Shown here: positions 53,759 to 61,846 of the stretch, one piece after another | Layout of the letters: each line of letters begins with the position of its first letter | Position numbering within the stretch: position 1 is the stretch's first letter | Notes under the pieces: model-generated | What the model saw: the letters and a program-made list of their open reading frames with translations, nothing else | What the model was told of the DNA's origin: nothing | The model's database searches: none | From: Bacillota bacterium | Lineage (GTDB): Bacteria > Bacillota > Clostridia > Lachnospirales > Lachnospiraceae | Assembly (NCBI GenBank): GCA_023407575.1 | Contig: JAEYLX010000049.1 | Coordinates: 372,001-436,000, forward strand | Length of the DNA stretch: 64,000 bases | Reading direction: 5' to 3' | Position numbers and translations under genes: made by a program

Positions 53759-54613
53759 ATGATAGAAAATCTTCGCGGAATACAGGAAACAGTCAATTTT
53801 AAGACCAATACCAATATACGCCTTTATGCGAATGAAGATTGTGAGGAATATCCTTTGCATTGGCATGCTCCACTTGAAATCATTATGCCTCTCCAGAATA
53901 AGTACCGAGTGACCTGCTGTAAGATGTTATATACCCTGCGAGAAGGTGATATTCTTGTAATAAATCCTGGAATTGTACATGGTATGGAGGCAGATACTGG
54001 TATGCGCCTTATTTTTCAGGCAGACTTTACCTTGCTCCATGGTATAAAAGAGTTGGAAGCAACTCTCTCCTTCATATCTCCTGTCCTTCTCATCACTGCA
54101 GAAGATGCACCGGAAGCACATGAGCAAATACAAAAACTTATTTTGGCTATCTCGGATGAATATTTTGCAGATGCCCCCTTAAGTGAAGCGTCAATTTATT
54201 CTAAGCTAATTGAAATTTTTGTTTTGATTGGACGAAGTTATTCTCCAAATGCTAAGAATTTTAATCATAATATAAGCAAACAACGGGAATATACGGAACG
54301 TTTTTTATTCATCTGTAATTATATTAATGAACATTGCAGCGAAGATTTAGCATTAGATGTGATTGCGGACCTGTCCGGCTTTAGTAAATATCACTTTAGT
54401 CGGTTATTTAAACAATTTACCAATGTATCTTTTTATAAATATTTGAACAAGAAGAGAATTGAAAGTGCGGAAAAACTTTTAATGGACAAAGAGCTAACCA
54501 TCACGGAAGTGGCTCTTCGATGTGGTTTTAGCAGTTTGTCCGCATTTATACGTATGTTTAAACTAATAAAGGACTGTACTCCAACAGAATTTAAAACCAT
54601 GTATACTTTATAG
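53759..54613 (+). CDS. AraC-family regulator with N-terminal cupin sensor
   Basis: This protein has about 284 residues. The N-terminal cupin (YPLHWHAPLEIIMPLQNKYRV and GDILVINPGIVHGME, about 30-85) should bind a sugar. The C-terminal double helix-turn-helix (about 185-284) reads CSEDLALDVIADLSGFSKYHFSRLFKQF and ITEVALRCGFSSLSAFIRMFK. ATG 53759 follows AGGAG by six bases; upstream codons to 53642 have no ribosome site. It is divergent from the binding-protein gene with a 446-base gap, so it is the likely activator of the sugar operon. The gap itself shows no gene; two GATTTGATA repeats lie in it on the minus strand. Confidence 0.88.
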   Translation: MIENLRGIQETVNFKTNTNIRLYANEDCEEYPLHWHAPLEIIMPLQNKYRVTCCKMLYTLREGDILVINPGIVHGMEADTGMRLIFQADFTLLHGIKELEATLSFISPVLLITAEDAPEAHEQIQKLILAISDEYFADAPLSEASIYSKLIEIFVLIGRSYSPNAKNFNHNISKQREYTERFLFICNYINEHCSEDLALDVIADLSGFSKYHFSRLFKQFTNVSFYKYLNKKRIESAEKLLMDKELTITEVALRCGFSSLSAFIRMFKLIKDCTPTEFKTMYTL

Positions 54614-54646
54614 ACAGATGAAATGATATGCCCCCTATATGTATTT

Positions 54647-54681
54647 AACTGGAAAAACCAAGTGGATTGGTTTTTCCAGTT
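54647..54681. terminator. Bidirectional terminator between AraC and ABC-2 permease genes
   Basis: AACTGGAAAAACCA (54647-54660) pairs perfectly over 14 bp with TGGTTTTTCCAGTT (54668-54681), loop of seven. It separates convergent genes ending at 54613 (+) and 54732 (-). Confidence 0.8.
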
Positions 54682-54731
54682 TATATTTATATCACTATAA
54701 GCTCAAAGGCCTATATAAAATTATATGAAAT

Positions 54732-55475
54732 CTATTCCCACTTAAAAAAGCGGTGAGATATCGTAATACATACCACAGCAATTAAAATCATTATAATTAC
54801 TGGAATAAAGACATTATCTATTGGTAATCCGAGTGAAGCCGCCTTGAGGAGTTTTATTCCTTGCGTTAGCGGCAATATATTTGCCACCTTTTGAAGTGCA
54901 ACTGGCATCACTTCATATGGCAAGGTAGCACCAGAAAAGATAAGCATTGGGAAATATAATAGACTTGCAACTGCACTTGCTATTCTTGTATTTGGTGCAA
55001 GACCTCCCACAAGTAGCCCTATACTAAACATTGACAGCATAACCAACATATATGCTCCAAGAAACTCTAACCATGAACCGAGTAACCTGTATTCAAAAAA
55101 TATTGCTCCAATTGCATAAACCAGTATAAGTGAAATAATTGAATAAAGTGCATAAATCACAACCTGTACTGTTAAAATCAGTGAAGGACTAATTGGAGTT
55201 ACCTTGAAACGCTTCAGTATTTTTCTGCTTCGGTACTCTGATAAAACTAAAGGAAGTCCCATTACACCCCCGGCGCAAATTGCGATGGTTGAAACAGCTC
55301 CGAAGGATTGTGCTAAAAAGGTATATTCTGCACCATCAAAAGCTGGTTTATTTCCAAACACTGCCCCCAGGATAATAACTGCAATAACTGGCATACAAAT
55401 AGCAAAAATAAACATATCTAACCCACGAAGGGATAATTTAATTTCTGTTTTCAGTAAGGTTCTAAATGCTTTCAT
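54732..55475 (-). CDS. ABC-2 type permease of a drug-type exporter
   Basis: This membrane protein of about 247 residues has six helices, first FIFAICMPVIAVIILGAVFG, then the ABC-2 core (VMGLPLVLSEYRSRKILKRFKVTPIS, which carries the coupling motif, and LLVGGLAPNTRIASAVASLLYFPMLIFSGATLP). This type forms homodimers with a separate ATPase in DrrAB/Ybh-like exporters. ATG 55475 has GAGGAGG seven bases upstream and overlaps the ATPase gene end by 14 bases. It is controlled together with the ATPase by the upstream double-MerR protein. Confidence 0.9.
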   Translation of the reverse strand: MKAFRTLLKTEIKLSLRGLDMFIFAICMPVIAVIILGAVFGNKPAFDGAEYTFLAQSFGAVSTIAICAGGVMGLPLVLSEYRSRKILKRFKVTPISPSLILTVQVVIYALYSIISLILVYAIGAIFFEYRLLGSWLEFLGAYMLVMLSMFSIGLLVGGLAPNTRIASAVASLLYFPMLIFSGATLPYEVMPVALQKVANILPLTQGIKLLKAASLGLPIDNVFIPVIIMILIAVVCITISHRFFKWE

Positions 55476-56193
55476 TTTTTTCCTCCTCATCTGCATACCA
55501 AAGGTACGCATCCTCAAATTTTTCATAAGGGCTGGCTTCTATTGCATCTTGTACTGACCCACTGAAAACACTTTTTCCCTTTTTCATAATCATAATTTTG
55601 TCGCAAAGTGCTTCTACCTCATCCATAAAATGAGAGGTTAATAAAATTGTTATTCCTGTTTTTTTTAATGCAGTAAGACTATTCCAAACATCACGGCGAG
55701 CTTTGGTATCCAAGCCAGTAGTTAATTCATCCAAAAAAACAACTTCAGGATTTGGAATTAAAGCAAGCACTATGAAAAGTCGCTGTTTCTGACCTCCTGA
55801 AAGCTCGCTTACAAGACTTCCCAGCTTATTAGAAAGTCCAAATTGTTCTAACAACGTTTCATAATTCGTTGGATTCTTATAAAGCGAAGCTGTGACCTTA
55901 CAAAGTTCCGCCACCTTTATTCTATCTTGATAGTTCCCTTCTTGAAATTGAACTCCAACCTTCTCAAACAAATTTTTCCGCTCTCTTTGTGGATTCTTAC
56001 CCAAAATGGATACAACCCCATTGTCCTGCTTTTTAGTTCCTAAAATGCATTCAATTGTGGTGCTTTTACCTGCGCCATTAGCCCCCAACAGCCCAAATAC
56101 CTCTCCCCGGCAAATAGAGATATTGATATTCTCTACAGCTTTTATATGGTCATAGTATTTGTAGAGTTCTTTTACTTCAATTGTTGTTTCCAT
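55462..56193 (-). CDS. ABC exporter ATP-binding protein (DrrA-like)
   Basis: This protein has about 243 residues: Walker A GANGAGKST, Q-loop VGVQFQEGNYQDR, signature LSGGQKQRLFIVLAL and a Walker B written VVFLDELTTGLD. The usual DEPT is DELT here, so the Pro after the catalytic Glu is Leu, a mild deviation seen in some members. H-loop: LTSHFMDEVEALCDKI. METTIEVKELYKYY from ATG 56193 is the natural start (AGGAGG 11 bases upstream). It is second gene of the MerR-ATPase-permease operon. Confidence 0.9.
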   Translation of the reverse strand: METTIEVKELYKYYDHIKAVENINISICRGEVFGLLGANGAGKSTTIECILGTKKQDNGVVSILGKNPQRERKNLFEKVGVQFQEGNYQDRIKVAELCKVTASLYKNPTNYETLLEQFGLSNKLGSLVSELSGGQKQRLFIVLALIPNPEVVFLDELTTGLDTKARRDVWNSLTALKKTGITILLTSHFMDEVEALCDKIMIMKKGKSVFSGSVQDAIEASPYEKFEDAYLWYADEEEKNESI

Positions 56194-56226
56194 GTTGTTA
56201 ATTTCCTCCTTGTTTTTATACAAAGA

Positions 56227-56268
56227 ATAACACCAGCACAAAGTCTGGTGTTAAAATGGAGGGTTTTT
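56227..56268 (-). promoter_or_regulatory. Predicted MerR operator/promoter, copy A (before the ATPase gene)
   Basis: AACACCAG (56229-56236) pairs with CTGGTGTT (56245-56252), and the block 56241-56268 repeats that at 57060-57086 with 23 of 27 identities. It lies between the regulator stop and the exporter start, where an internal promoter could add to read-through. Confidence 0.5.
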
Positions 56269-57012
56269 CTTAAATTGTTTTTTCATCATCTCAAGATGAA
56301 CCATCATCCTTTTCGCATTGAGTTCTGCATATTTTAATGATGTTAGTAGCTTATCACACACAGAAATAATATCCTCATCTTCCTTGGGCGTGTCAATTAT
56401 ATGCCGTATATCTGCATCCGGATTGTTAGATAGAGTATTCAACATACGCAATATTGCTGAAAGAGAGTAATTCGCACAACGCAAAGAGCGGAGGATTTTT
56501 AACCGCCTAATATCCTCCTCATCATATACACGGTAACCATTTTGTTTTCGTTTTATGGTAATCAAGCCATTCATTTCCCAATTTCTTAAAGCATTTATAG
56601 AGATTTGCAAATAATCAGCTGCTTCTTTTCTGGTCATAAACGTAGTACATGTTTGCTGCTTGTCGCCTGATAACAACTTTTCAGTAATTATAATTGCTTC
56701 TTCTGCATTGCTTCTCTCATTATTTAGCTGCTGCAAATAGTGTTGTGCCAGGAAAATTGCCCTATTAAAATTACCCTGCGCGGATGCCTTAATTATATCA
56801 ATCGCCTCCTTTCTTAATCCGTTTTGCAGTACTTCAATCTTTAAAGCAATTCTAGCAAATCTAATCTGTTCTACATGAAATTCTGTATAGACACGATATC
56901 CATTCGCTTTACGCTCTGGTTTAGGAATTAGCTCAAGTTCTTCATAAAGCCTTACTGTATTCGGATGAATCCCAATGAATTTTGCAACCTCAGACGTCTT
57001 ATAGGTATTCAT
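56251..57012 (-). CDS. Regulator with two MerR helix-turn-helix units
   Basis: This 253-residue protein is unusual in having two MerR DNA-binding units in one chain. Unit 1 (about 1-70) reads TSEVAKFIGIHPNTVRLYEELELI and ANGYRVYTEFHVEQIRFARI. Unit 2 (about 125-195) reads FMTRKEAADYLQISINALRNWEMNGLI and QNGYRVYDEEDIRRLKILR. A helical link of about 50 residues lies between them, and a further helix closes the C-terminus. No separate ligand domain is seen, so the signal may act on the linker or the ATPase. It heads an operon with an ABC-2 exporter and probably binds the two near-identical sites at 57043-57086 and 56227-56268. Confidence 0.88.
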   Translation of the reverse strand: MNTYKTSEVAKFIGIHPNTVRLYEELELIPKPERKANGYRVYTEFHVEQIRFARIALKIEVLQNGLRKEAIDIIKASAQGNFNRAIFLAQHYLQQLNNERSNAEEAIIITEKLLSGDKQQTCTTFMTRKEAADYLQISINALRNWEMNGLITIKRKQNGYRVYDEEDIRRLKILRSLRCANYSLSAILRMLNTLSNNPDADIRHIIDTPKEDEDIISVCDKLLTSLKYAELNAKRMMVHLEMMKKQFKKNPPF

Positions 57013-57042
57013 TTTATCACCGCCATTCTGTTTGATAAGACC

Positions 57043-57086
57043 ATAATATCATAGAACTGAAGTCTGATGTTATAGTGGAGGGTTTT
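57043..57086 (-). promoter_or_regulatory. Predicted MerR operator/promoter, copy B (before the regulator gene)
   Basis: ATAATATCA (57043-57051) and TGATGTTAT (57065-57073) form a near-perfect dyad, and 57060-57086 repeats copy A. It is 31 bases before the regulator start, as expected for autoregulation. Confidence 0.5.
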
Positions 57087-57145
57087 ATTGTCCATTATAA
57101 CAACTGCATGTACAAAAGTTAATAATATAATTAATAATATCATAA

Positions 57146-57180
57146 GTAAGCGTATTGTCCATTAGGAGCAATACGCTTAC
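57146..57180. terminator. Perfect 12-bp hairpin after the collagen-like gene
   Basis: GTAAGCGTATTG (57146-57157) pairs with CAATACGCTTAC (57169-57180), loop of eleven. It lies 28 bases past the minus-strand collagen gene. The T tract on the complement is weak. Confidence 0.55.
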
Positions 57181-57207
57181 AATTACATTAAAGTTTATCT
57201 CTAAAAT

Positions 57208-58272
57208 TCAATACAATACAATGGACAGCCTGGCTAGCCCTGTGGTAATTGGATATGGTGACTCAAGCTCTATTGATACCATTACCTCTCCCTTAAAATC
57301 ATCCGTGGTAAATATGATATCACCTGAAGTGAAGCTAAGTGGAAAATACGTATGGGACGACAAAGGTGGGTAATAAGAAAATAGCTCTATTCTTTCCTGA
57401 TGAGAACTTAAGATTAATTTTATTGCTACATCTCTAATGGAACTGTTTCTGCTTGTATTTTTGTTATTTCTGCTTCCCCCATAATTGATGGAACAATTTT
57501 GACCCTTGATATCAATATCATGGAAATTCACAGTAAAGCAAAGATTATAGCATTCATTTGGTTTTAACCATATATTGCAGTCGTCATACTTTATACAACA
57601 CTCTCTTATAAAATTAGGTTTCCAAAGAAAACTTTTTCCGTTCTCCCATATATATGGCTTCTCAACTTCAGAAAAAGAAGCTTTGCAGGTGATAGACTGC
57701 CCCTTAGGGCCTTTGGGTCCTGTTGCGCCTTTCGGCCCTGTTGCCCCTGTTGCTCCCGTAGGTCCTTCTGGTCCTCTTTCTCCTGTTGCTCCTTTTTCTC
57801 CTTTTGAACCTGTTGCCCCTGTTGCTCCTTTTGGCCCCATCGGTCCTTCTGGTCCTCTTTCTCCTGTTGCTCCTTTTTCTCCTTTGGGACCTGTTGCCCC
57901 TGTCGTACCTTTTTTACCCGGAGGTCCTGTGGGCCCTTTACAACCTGGGGGTCCCGGTGGTCCTGTCGGTCCTATTTCAGATTCCATTATCTCAAGTACC
58001 TTCTCCATTTTATTCTTAAGAAACACCTGACTCTGCATTAAAACGTCTAGGAGGGATTCCACGCTTTTATTTACACATAAAATATCATCTACGGTTGCTC
58101 CAGAACCTGTTTTATTAACCAAATCATTTAATACATATTGTATCTTTTCGCCTTCTGCGTTAATGATATGACTGATTCCAAGTTCCTCCATAGCGATAGA
58201 TGCCAAAATCATTGTAAGTGCTTTTTCACGTGTGATTTCAGGGCTAATGCTTGGGAAATTGGGAAGGGACAC
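57208..58272 (-). CDS. Collagen-like spore-surface protein with charged Gly-X-Y repeats
   Basis: This 354-residue protein has three parts. Residues 1-95 are the N-terminal module shared with the two collagen proteins on the other arm (SLPNFPSISPEITREKA, SIAMEELGISHIINAEGEKIQYVL). Residues about 100-200 are an unbroken Gly-X-Y tract, here rich in Lys and Glu (GPKGEKGATGERGPEG) and flanked by GPPGPPGCKGP. The C-terminal about 155 residues differ from those paralogues and carry a Cys cluster (RECCIKYDDC, NECYNLC). The protein should form a triple-helical stalk with a folded head, as do the BclA exosporium proteins. It is the second gene of an operon led by the glycosyltransferase at 58298-59383. 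Confidence 0.88.
   Translation of the reverse strand: MSLPNFPSISPEITREKALTMILASIAMEELGISHIINAEGEKIQYVLNDLVNKTGSGATVDDILCVNKSVESLLDVLMQSQVFLKNKMEKVLEIMESEIGPTGPPGPPGCKGPTGPPGKKGTTGATGPKGEKGATGERGPEGPMGPKGATGATGSKGEKGATGERGPEGPTGATGATGPKGATGPKGPKGQSITCKASFSEVEKPYIWENGKSFLWKPNFIRECCIKYDDCNIWLKPNECYNLCFTVNFHDIDIKGQNCSINYGGSRNNKNTSRNSSIRDVAIKLILSSHQERIELFSYYPPLSSHTYFPLSFTSGDIIFTTDDFKGEVMVSIELESPYPITTGLARLSIVLY
57701..57975 (-). repeat. Gly-X-Y coding repeat, charged type
   Basis: Nine-base periodic coding repeat for roughly 30 Gly-X-Y triplets, within the collagen-like gene at 57208-58272. It contains two near-copies of a block encoding GATGPKGEKGATGERGPEGP, suggesting slippage or duplication. 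Confidence 0.85.
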
Positions 58273-58297
58273 GTTATTTACTCCTTTTTGATAATTA

Positions 58298-59383
58298 TTA
58301 TGTCTTTTTCATCTTCTCTTCAAAGTACTTTTTGTTCGATAAGGCTGATGAGGAATCTGGCTTCATTTCCAGCGCCAACTGATTGTAAAGCATTGCTTTT
58401 TGATAATCACCTAGTCTGTCATAGCATACAGCACACTCGATAAGGGGGATATACCCCCAACAATCTGGTTGTAAAAACCCCCAGTTACCTTCTGGCTTCT
58501 CTAGAGATAATATGAAGTTAAACCAAAATGCAGCTCTTTTATAATCCCCGGTATTCTGATAATAATAACCTATTTGGCAGCAAATTTCGCCTCTTGGCGT
58601 ATCATAAATAAAGCTTTTATAGAGTGCCTCCAGGGCTTTTTTAGGTTGCTCCAATAACAGATAACATTTTGCTATTTCACTGCAAGCATTAATATTATCC
58701 TCAATCCAGCCTGCCCCCTGATCCAAAAACTTTGTAAATTGTTCTACCGCTTCTTTATAATAGCCGTGATCCTTTAGCTCTCTCGCGTAGTAATAGTTTC
58801 CTCTAGGTGATAGTGCTCTCCCTGATTTCATCTGCTTCTTATAGATTTTTAAATTTCTATCTGACAATGTATTGGATGCATTTGGTTTTGCATGTGTTAT
58901 TGTAATATCACTATTTATAATATTACCAGAGATTTGTAGATACTCATGAACTGGCTCCATCCATTGACAATTCTTTTCTCTCTTACTTAATCGCTCTCTA
59001 TAATAAGAAAATATCACATTTCCTTTGGAATCTAATCCTGTTGCGTATTTCATCATTACGACATCTACATCCTTACTCAATGACTGCTTAAGTTCAAGGA
59101 ATTTAATATTATCCTCCGGAAGAAGAATATCATCTGCATCCAGCCACATAATATAGTCCATTGTCGCACAACTAAATGCATGGTTTCTGGCAGCTGCAAA
59201 ATCTTCTATCCATTTAAAATCAAAAACTTTATCCGTATATTTTAAACATAACTCTTTTGTTCGATCTGTTGAGCCTGTATCAACAATAATGATTTCATCC
59301 ACGATGTTTCGAACCGAATTAAGACATCGCTCAATGGTCTTTTCCTCATCTTTTACTATCATAGCCAAACTAATTGTTATCAT
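58298..59383 (-). CDS. Family 2 glycosyltransferase with C-terminal TPR repeats
   Basis: This protein of about 361 residues has an N-terminal GT-A domain (1-215) with ISLAMIVKDEEKTIERCL, VDTGSTDRTKELC and the metal-binding DxD-type motif MWLDADDIL. The C-terminal half (about 215-360) is a TPR array (GYYKEAVEQFTKFLDQG, QPKKALEALYKSF, YYYQNTGDYKRAAFWF, GDYKQAMLYNQLALEMKPD). It is similar to the SgtA-type transferase encoded next to bclA in Clostridioides, which glycosylates spore collagen. Thr residues of the Gly-X-Y tracts are the probable acceptors. ATG 59383 follows AGGGTG by five bases. The collagen gene starts 25 bases downstream. Confidence 0.88.
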   Translation of the reverse strand: MITISLAMIVKDEEKTIERCLNSVRNIVDEIIIVDTGSTDRTKELCLKYTDKVFDFKWIEDFAAARNHAFSCATMDYIMWLDADDILLPEDNIKFLELKQSLSKDVDVVMMKYATGLDSKGNVIFSYYRERLSKREKNCQWMEPVHEYLQISGNIINSDITITHAKPNASNTLSDRNLKIYKKQMKSGRALSPRGNYYYARELKDHGYYKEAVEQFTKFLDQGAGWIEDNINACSEIAKCYLLLEQPKKALEALYKSFIYDTPRGEICCQIGYYYQNTGDYKRAAFWFNFILSLEKPEGNWGFLQPDCWGYIPLIECAVCYDRLGDYQKAMLYNQLALEMKPDSSSALSNKKYFEEKMKKT

Positions 59384-59474
59384 CAATTCACCCTGTATTT
59401 TGATTATCTAAGATAGGCCAGCAAAAATATATTAGTGTAAAGATTTCACCCTATCCTAGATAAGCGTTTCATAT

Positions 59475-59502
59475 TATCTTATGTATCAGCATGTAACTCT
59501 GT
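59475..59502 (-). promoter_or_regulatory. Sigma-K-like promoter, left arm of the spore-surface cluster
   Basis: On the complement: AC (59502-59501), 17 bases, then CATAAGATA (59483-59475), a full match to the sigma-K pattern AC-N16/17-CATAnnnTA. It lies 92 bases before the glycosyltransferase start. Confidence 0.5.
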
Positions 59503-59528
59503 GTCAGAATTACACTTTTTGTGCAGTA

Positions 59529-59555
59529 ACCCTTACAACAAAATTACATAATATG
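59529..59555 (+). promoter_or_regulatory. Sigma-K-like promoter, right arm of the spore-surface cluster
   Basis: AC (59529-59530), 16 bases, then CATAATATG (59547-59555), one mismatch from AC-N16/17-CATAnnnTA. It lies 37 bases before the glycosyltransferase start. Only 26 bases separate its -35 from that of the opposite arm. Confidence 0.45.
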
Positions 59556-59591
59556 TTATTAAGTTACAAAAATTTCAAGGTATGAGACCGT

Positions 59592-60701
59592 ATGAGTTCA
59601 GTTAGTTTATGTATGATAGTCAAAAACGAAGAGAAAAACCTAAGACGCTGTCTAAAAAGCGCAGAAAAACTGGTAGATGAAATAATAATTGTAGATACTG
59701 GCTCAACTGATCAGACAAAAGCTATATGTGAGTCCTTTTCTGCTAAAATCTATGATTATGAGTGGACGGATAATTTTAGTGATGCCAGAAATTATTGTAT
59801 TAGCAAAGCTACATCGGATTGGATACTTTGGTTGGATGCTGATGAGCAACTTATAATAAATGATATTGATGCAACTAAAAAATTATTATCAGACAATGAA
59901 GCTGATCTCTTTTCCTTACAGTTACAACATTTAACTAAGAAAGATCAGGATGACTTGGAAGAGTATTATATTTCGTATCACTATAGATTATTTAAAAATA
60001 ACTGTGGTTACAAGTTTCAAGGCTCCATCCATGAATATATTACTTTAGAAAATAATCGAGACCTTGGAAAAATTAAAATTATGAACTCCGTAATTATTAG
60101 ACATTATGGTTACGGTGAAGAAGATGCCTTAGAAAAATCAATACGCAATCTTAAACTGCTATTGAAAGAAAAAACTATGATGAGTGATAATCCCTGGATA
60201 GATTATCATATAGCTGCTGAATTGTATCGTTTAAAAGATATTAACAGGTCTTATTCCTTTGTGAATAATGCCATATCAATGTTTGTAACCCAAAACCTCG
60301 TTCCACCGCCACTTGTATACAAACTAAAATATGAAATAATTACTAACTACTGCAACACGGATAATGCAGTTAATGCAATTGAAAAAGCAATTGAATTATA
60401 TCCGGATTATGTGGAGCTTTATTTTTATAAAGGACGGATGCTGTATCAACAAAAGAAATATGAGGATGCAATAAAGACTTTTCAAAAATGCCTTGTGATA
60501 GGTGAATTCAATCCAAATTATCTTATATTGTCTGGAAATGGCAGTTATAACCCCTACTATTTTATTGGGCTCTGCTATGAAGAAACAGACAAAATGCTAC
60601 ATGCTATCGAGGCTTTCACACAGTCATTACTAATCAATCCTAAGCTTAAGCTCTCATTAGATCGATTAGATTCTATTCGTGATAGGATGGCTTTATCTTA
60701 A
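59592..60701 (+). CDS. Family 2 glycosyltransferase with C-terminal TPR repeats
   Basis: This 369-residue protein is paralogous to the transferase on the opposite arm: SVSLCMIVKNEEKNLRRCL, VDTGSTDQTKAIC and the DxD-type LWLDADEQL in the GT-A domain, then a TPR half (KAIELYPDYVELYFYKGRMLYQ, KYEDAIKTFQKCL, DKMLHAIEAFTQSLLINPKLK). It should act in the mother cell on the two collagen-like proteins encoded directly downstream (31-base gap). The start ATG has only a weak AAGG site (TTTCAAGGTATGAGACCGT). Confidence 0.88.
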   Translation: MSSVSLCMIVKNEEKNLRRCLKSAEKLVDEIIIVDTGSTDQTKAICESFSAKIYDYEWTDNFSDARNYCISKATSDWILWLDADEQLIINDIDATKKLLSDNEADLFSLQLQHLTKKDQDDLEEYYISYHYRLFKNNCGYKFQGSIHEYITLENNRDLGKIKIMNSVIIRHYGYGEEDALEKSIRNLKLLLKEKTMMSDNPWIDYHIAAELYRLKDINRSYSFVNNAISMFVTQNLVPPPLVYKLKYEIITNYCNTDNAVNAIEKAIELYPDYVELYFYKGRMLYQQKKYEDAIKTFQKCLVIGEFNPNYLILSGNGSYNPYYFIGLCYEETDKMLHAIEAFTQSLLINPKLKLSLDRLDSIRDRMALS

Positions 60702-60732
60702 TTATAACAAATCAGAAAGGAATTTAAAATTT

Positions 60733-61836
60733 ATGTCACAACCCAGTTTTCCGCTCATAAGTCCTCCACTAACCCGTGAAGATGTAATAAACCAGATATT
60801 ATCTTCCATCGCAATGGAAGAGCTTGGTTTAAGCCATATTTTAAATACAGAAGGTGAAAAACTCCAATATATATTAGGAACACTTCCAGGAATTCCAGGT
60901 CCTGGTGCTACAATTGAAGAGATTCTGGCAGCGAATGAAAGTGTTCGTTCCATGATAGAGACAATTTCACAAAACCAATTATTTTATAAGAATAAAATGG
61001 CCAGCGCATTAGCTTCTTCTGAAATGGCTGGCCCTACTGGTGCCACTGGTCCGACAGGTCCTGCTGGTGCAGCTGGTGGTGCTACTGGTGCCACTGGTGA
61101 TACCGGTTCTACTGGACCTACTGGTGCTATCGGTGTTACCGGTGCGACTGGTGATACTGGCCCTGCTGGTGCTACAGGTCCTACTGGTGCTGCTGGTGCT
61201 GCTGGCGCGACCGGTGCTGCTGGTGCTACTGGTGCTACCGGCTCTATCGGCGCTACTGGTGCGACTGGTATAACTGGCGCTACTGGTGCGACCGGTCCTC
61301 TTGGTCCTACTGGCGCTACTGGTGCGACTGGTGCCACAGGTGCTACCGGTGCTACCGGCGCGACCGGTGCGACTGGCGCTACTGGTGGAACTGGTCCTAC
61401 CGGCCCTACTGGCCCTACTGGTACTAACGTAACTGCTACAGCAGGATTTGCAGCAAATACTACCGGTGCAACTATAACTGTTGCCATAGCTGGTACACTT
61501 GTTCCTCTACCAAGCAGTCAAGTATTGCCTGCAGATATTACTGTAAATGGTACCAATGATACCTTTACTTTAGCTACAGCAGGAAGATACCGTATTTCCT
61601 ATCACGTAAATACAACCGCAGCATTACTTATGGGCTCAAGAGTCCTGCTTAATGCAGCACCAGTTACACAATCAACAGTTACACCGGTGATTTCCTTATC
61701 CAGTTTCTCCAATGAAATATTAATCGATGTTACGGCCGGTAGTACGGTATCTCTGCAATTATTTGGTTTAGCAGGTGCTGCAGTATTATTGCCTGCTTCT
61801 GCAGGTGCGTCACTTCAGATTATTCGCCTAAGTTAG
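60733..61836 (+). CDS. BclA-like collagen glycoprotein, copy 1
   Basis: This protein has about 367 residues. The N-terminal module (1-95; SFPLISPPLTREDVINQIL, SIAMEELGLSHILNTEGEKLQYIL) precedes a Gly-X-Y tract of about 45 triplets dominated by GAT and GPT (about 97-235). The C-terminal about 130 residues (ATAGFAANTTGATITVAIAG to LQIIRLS) are a beta-rich head like the BclA C-terminal domain of exosporium filaments, a TNF/C1q-like trimer. The Thr-rich repeats offer many O-glycosylation sites. The start at ATG 60733 follows AAAGGAA by ten bases. The next paralogue begins 10 bases after the stop. Confidence 0.92.
   Translation: MSQPSFPLISPPLTREDVINQILSSIAMEELGLSHILNTEGEKLQYILGTLPGIPGPGATIEEILAANESVRSMIETISQNQLFYKNKMASALASSEMAGPTGATGPTGPAGAAGGATGATGDTGSTGPTGAIGVTGATGDTGPAGATGPTGAAGAAGATGAAGATGATGSIGATGATGITGATGATGPLGPTGATGATGATGATGATGATGATGATGGTGPTGPTGPTGTNVTATAGFAANTTGATITVAIAGTLVPLPSSQVLPADITVNGTNDTFTLATAGRYRISYHVNTTAALLMGSRVLLNAAPVTQSTVTPVISLSSFSNEILIDVTAGSTVSLQLFGLAGAAVLLPASAGASLQIIRLS
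61024..61422 (+). repeat. Gly-X-Y coding repeat, Thr-rich type, copy 1
   Basis: A nine-base periodic array (GGTGCTACT and variants) encodes about 45 Gly-X-Y triplets. Codons for the same residue are varied among Gly and Thr synonyms, which limits perfect repeats. Confidence 0.9.
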
Positions 61837-61846
61837 GAGGTCCCTT

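Noticed and set aside
55639..55760. Inactive ATPase because Walker B reads DELT
   Set aside because: The catalytic Glu and the other motifs are intact; only the following Pro is changed, which does not by itself imply loss of activity.
57575..58030. Long Pro/Val-rich frame opposite the collagen-like gene
   Set aside because: Antisense of the Gly-X-Y repeat; the nine-base periodicity keeps several frames open. No ribosome site and no plausible protein.
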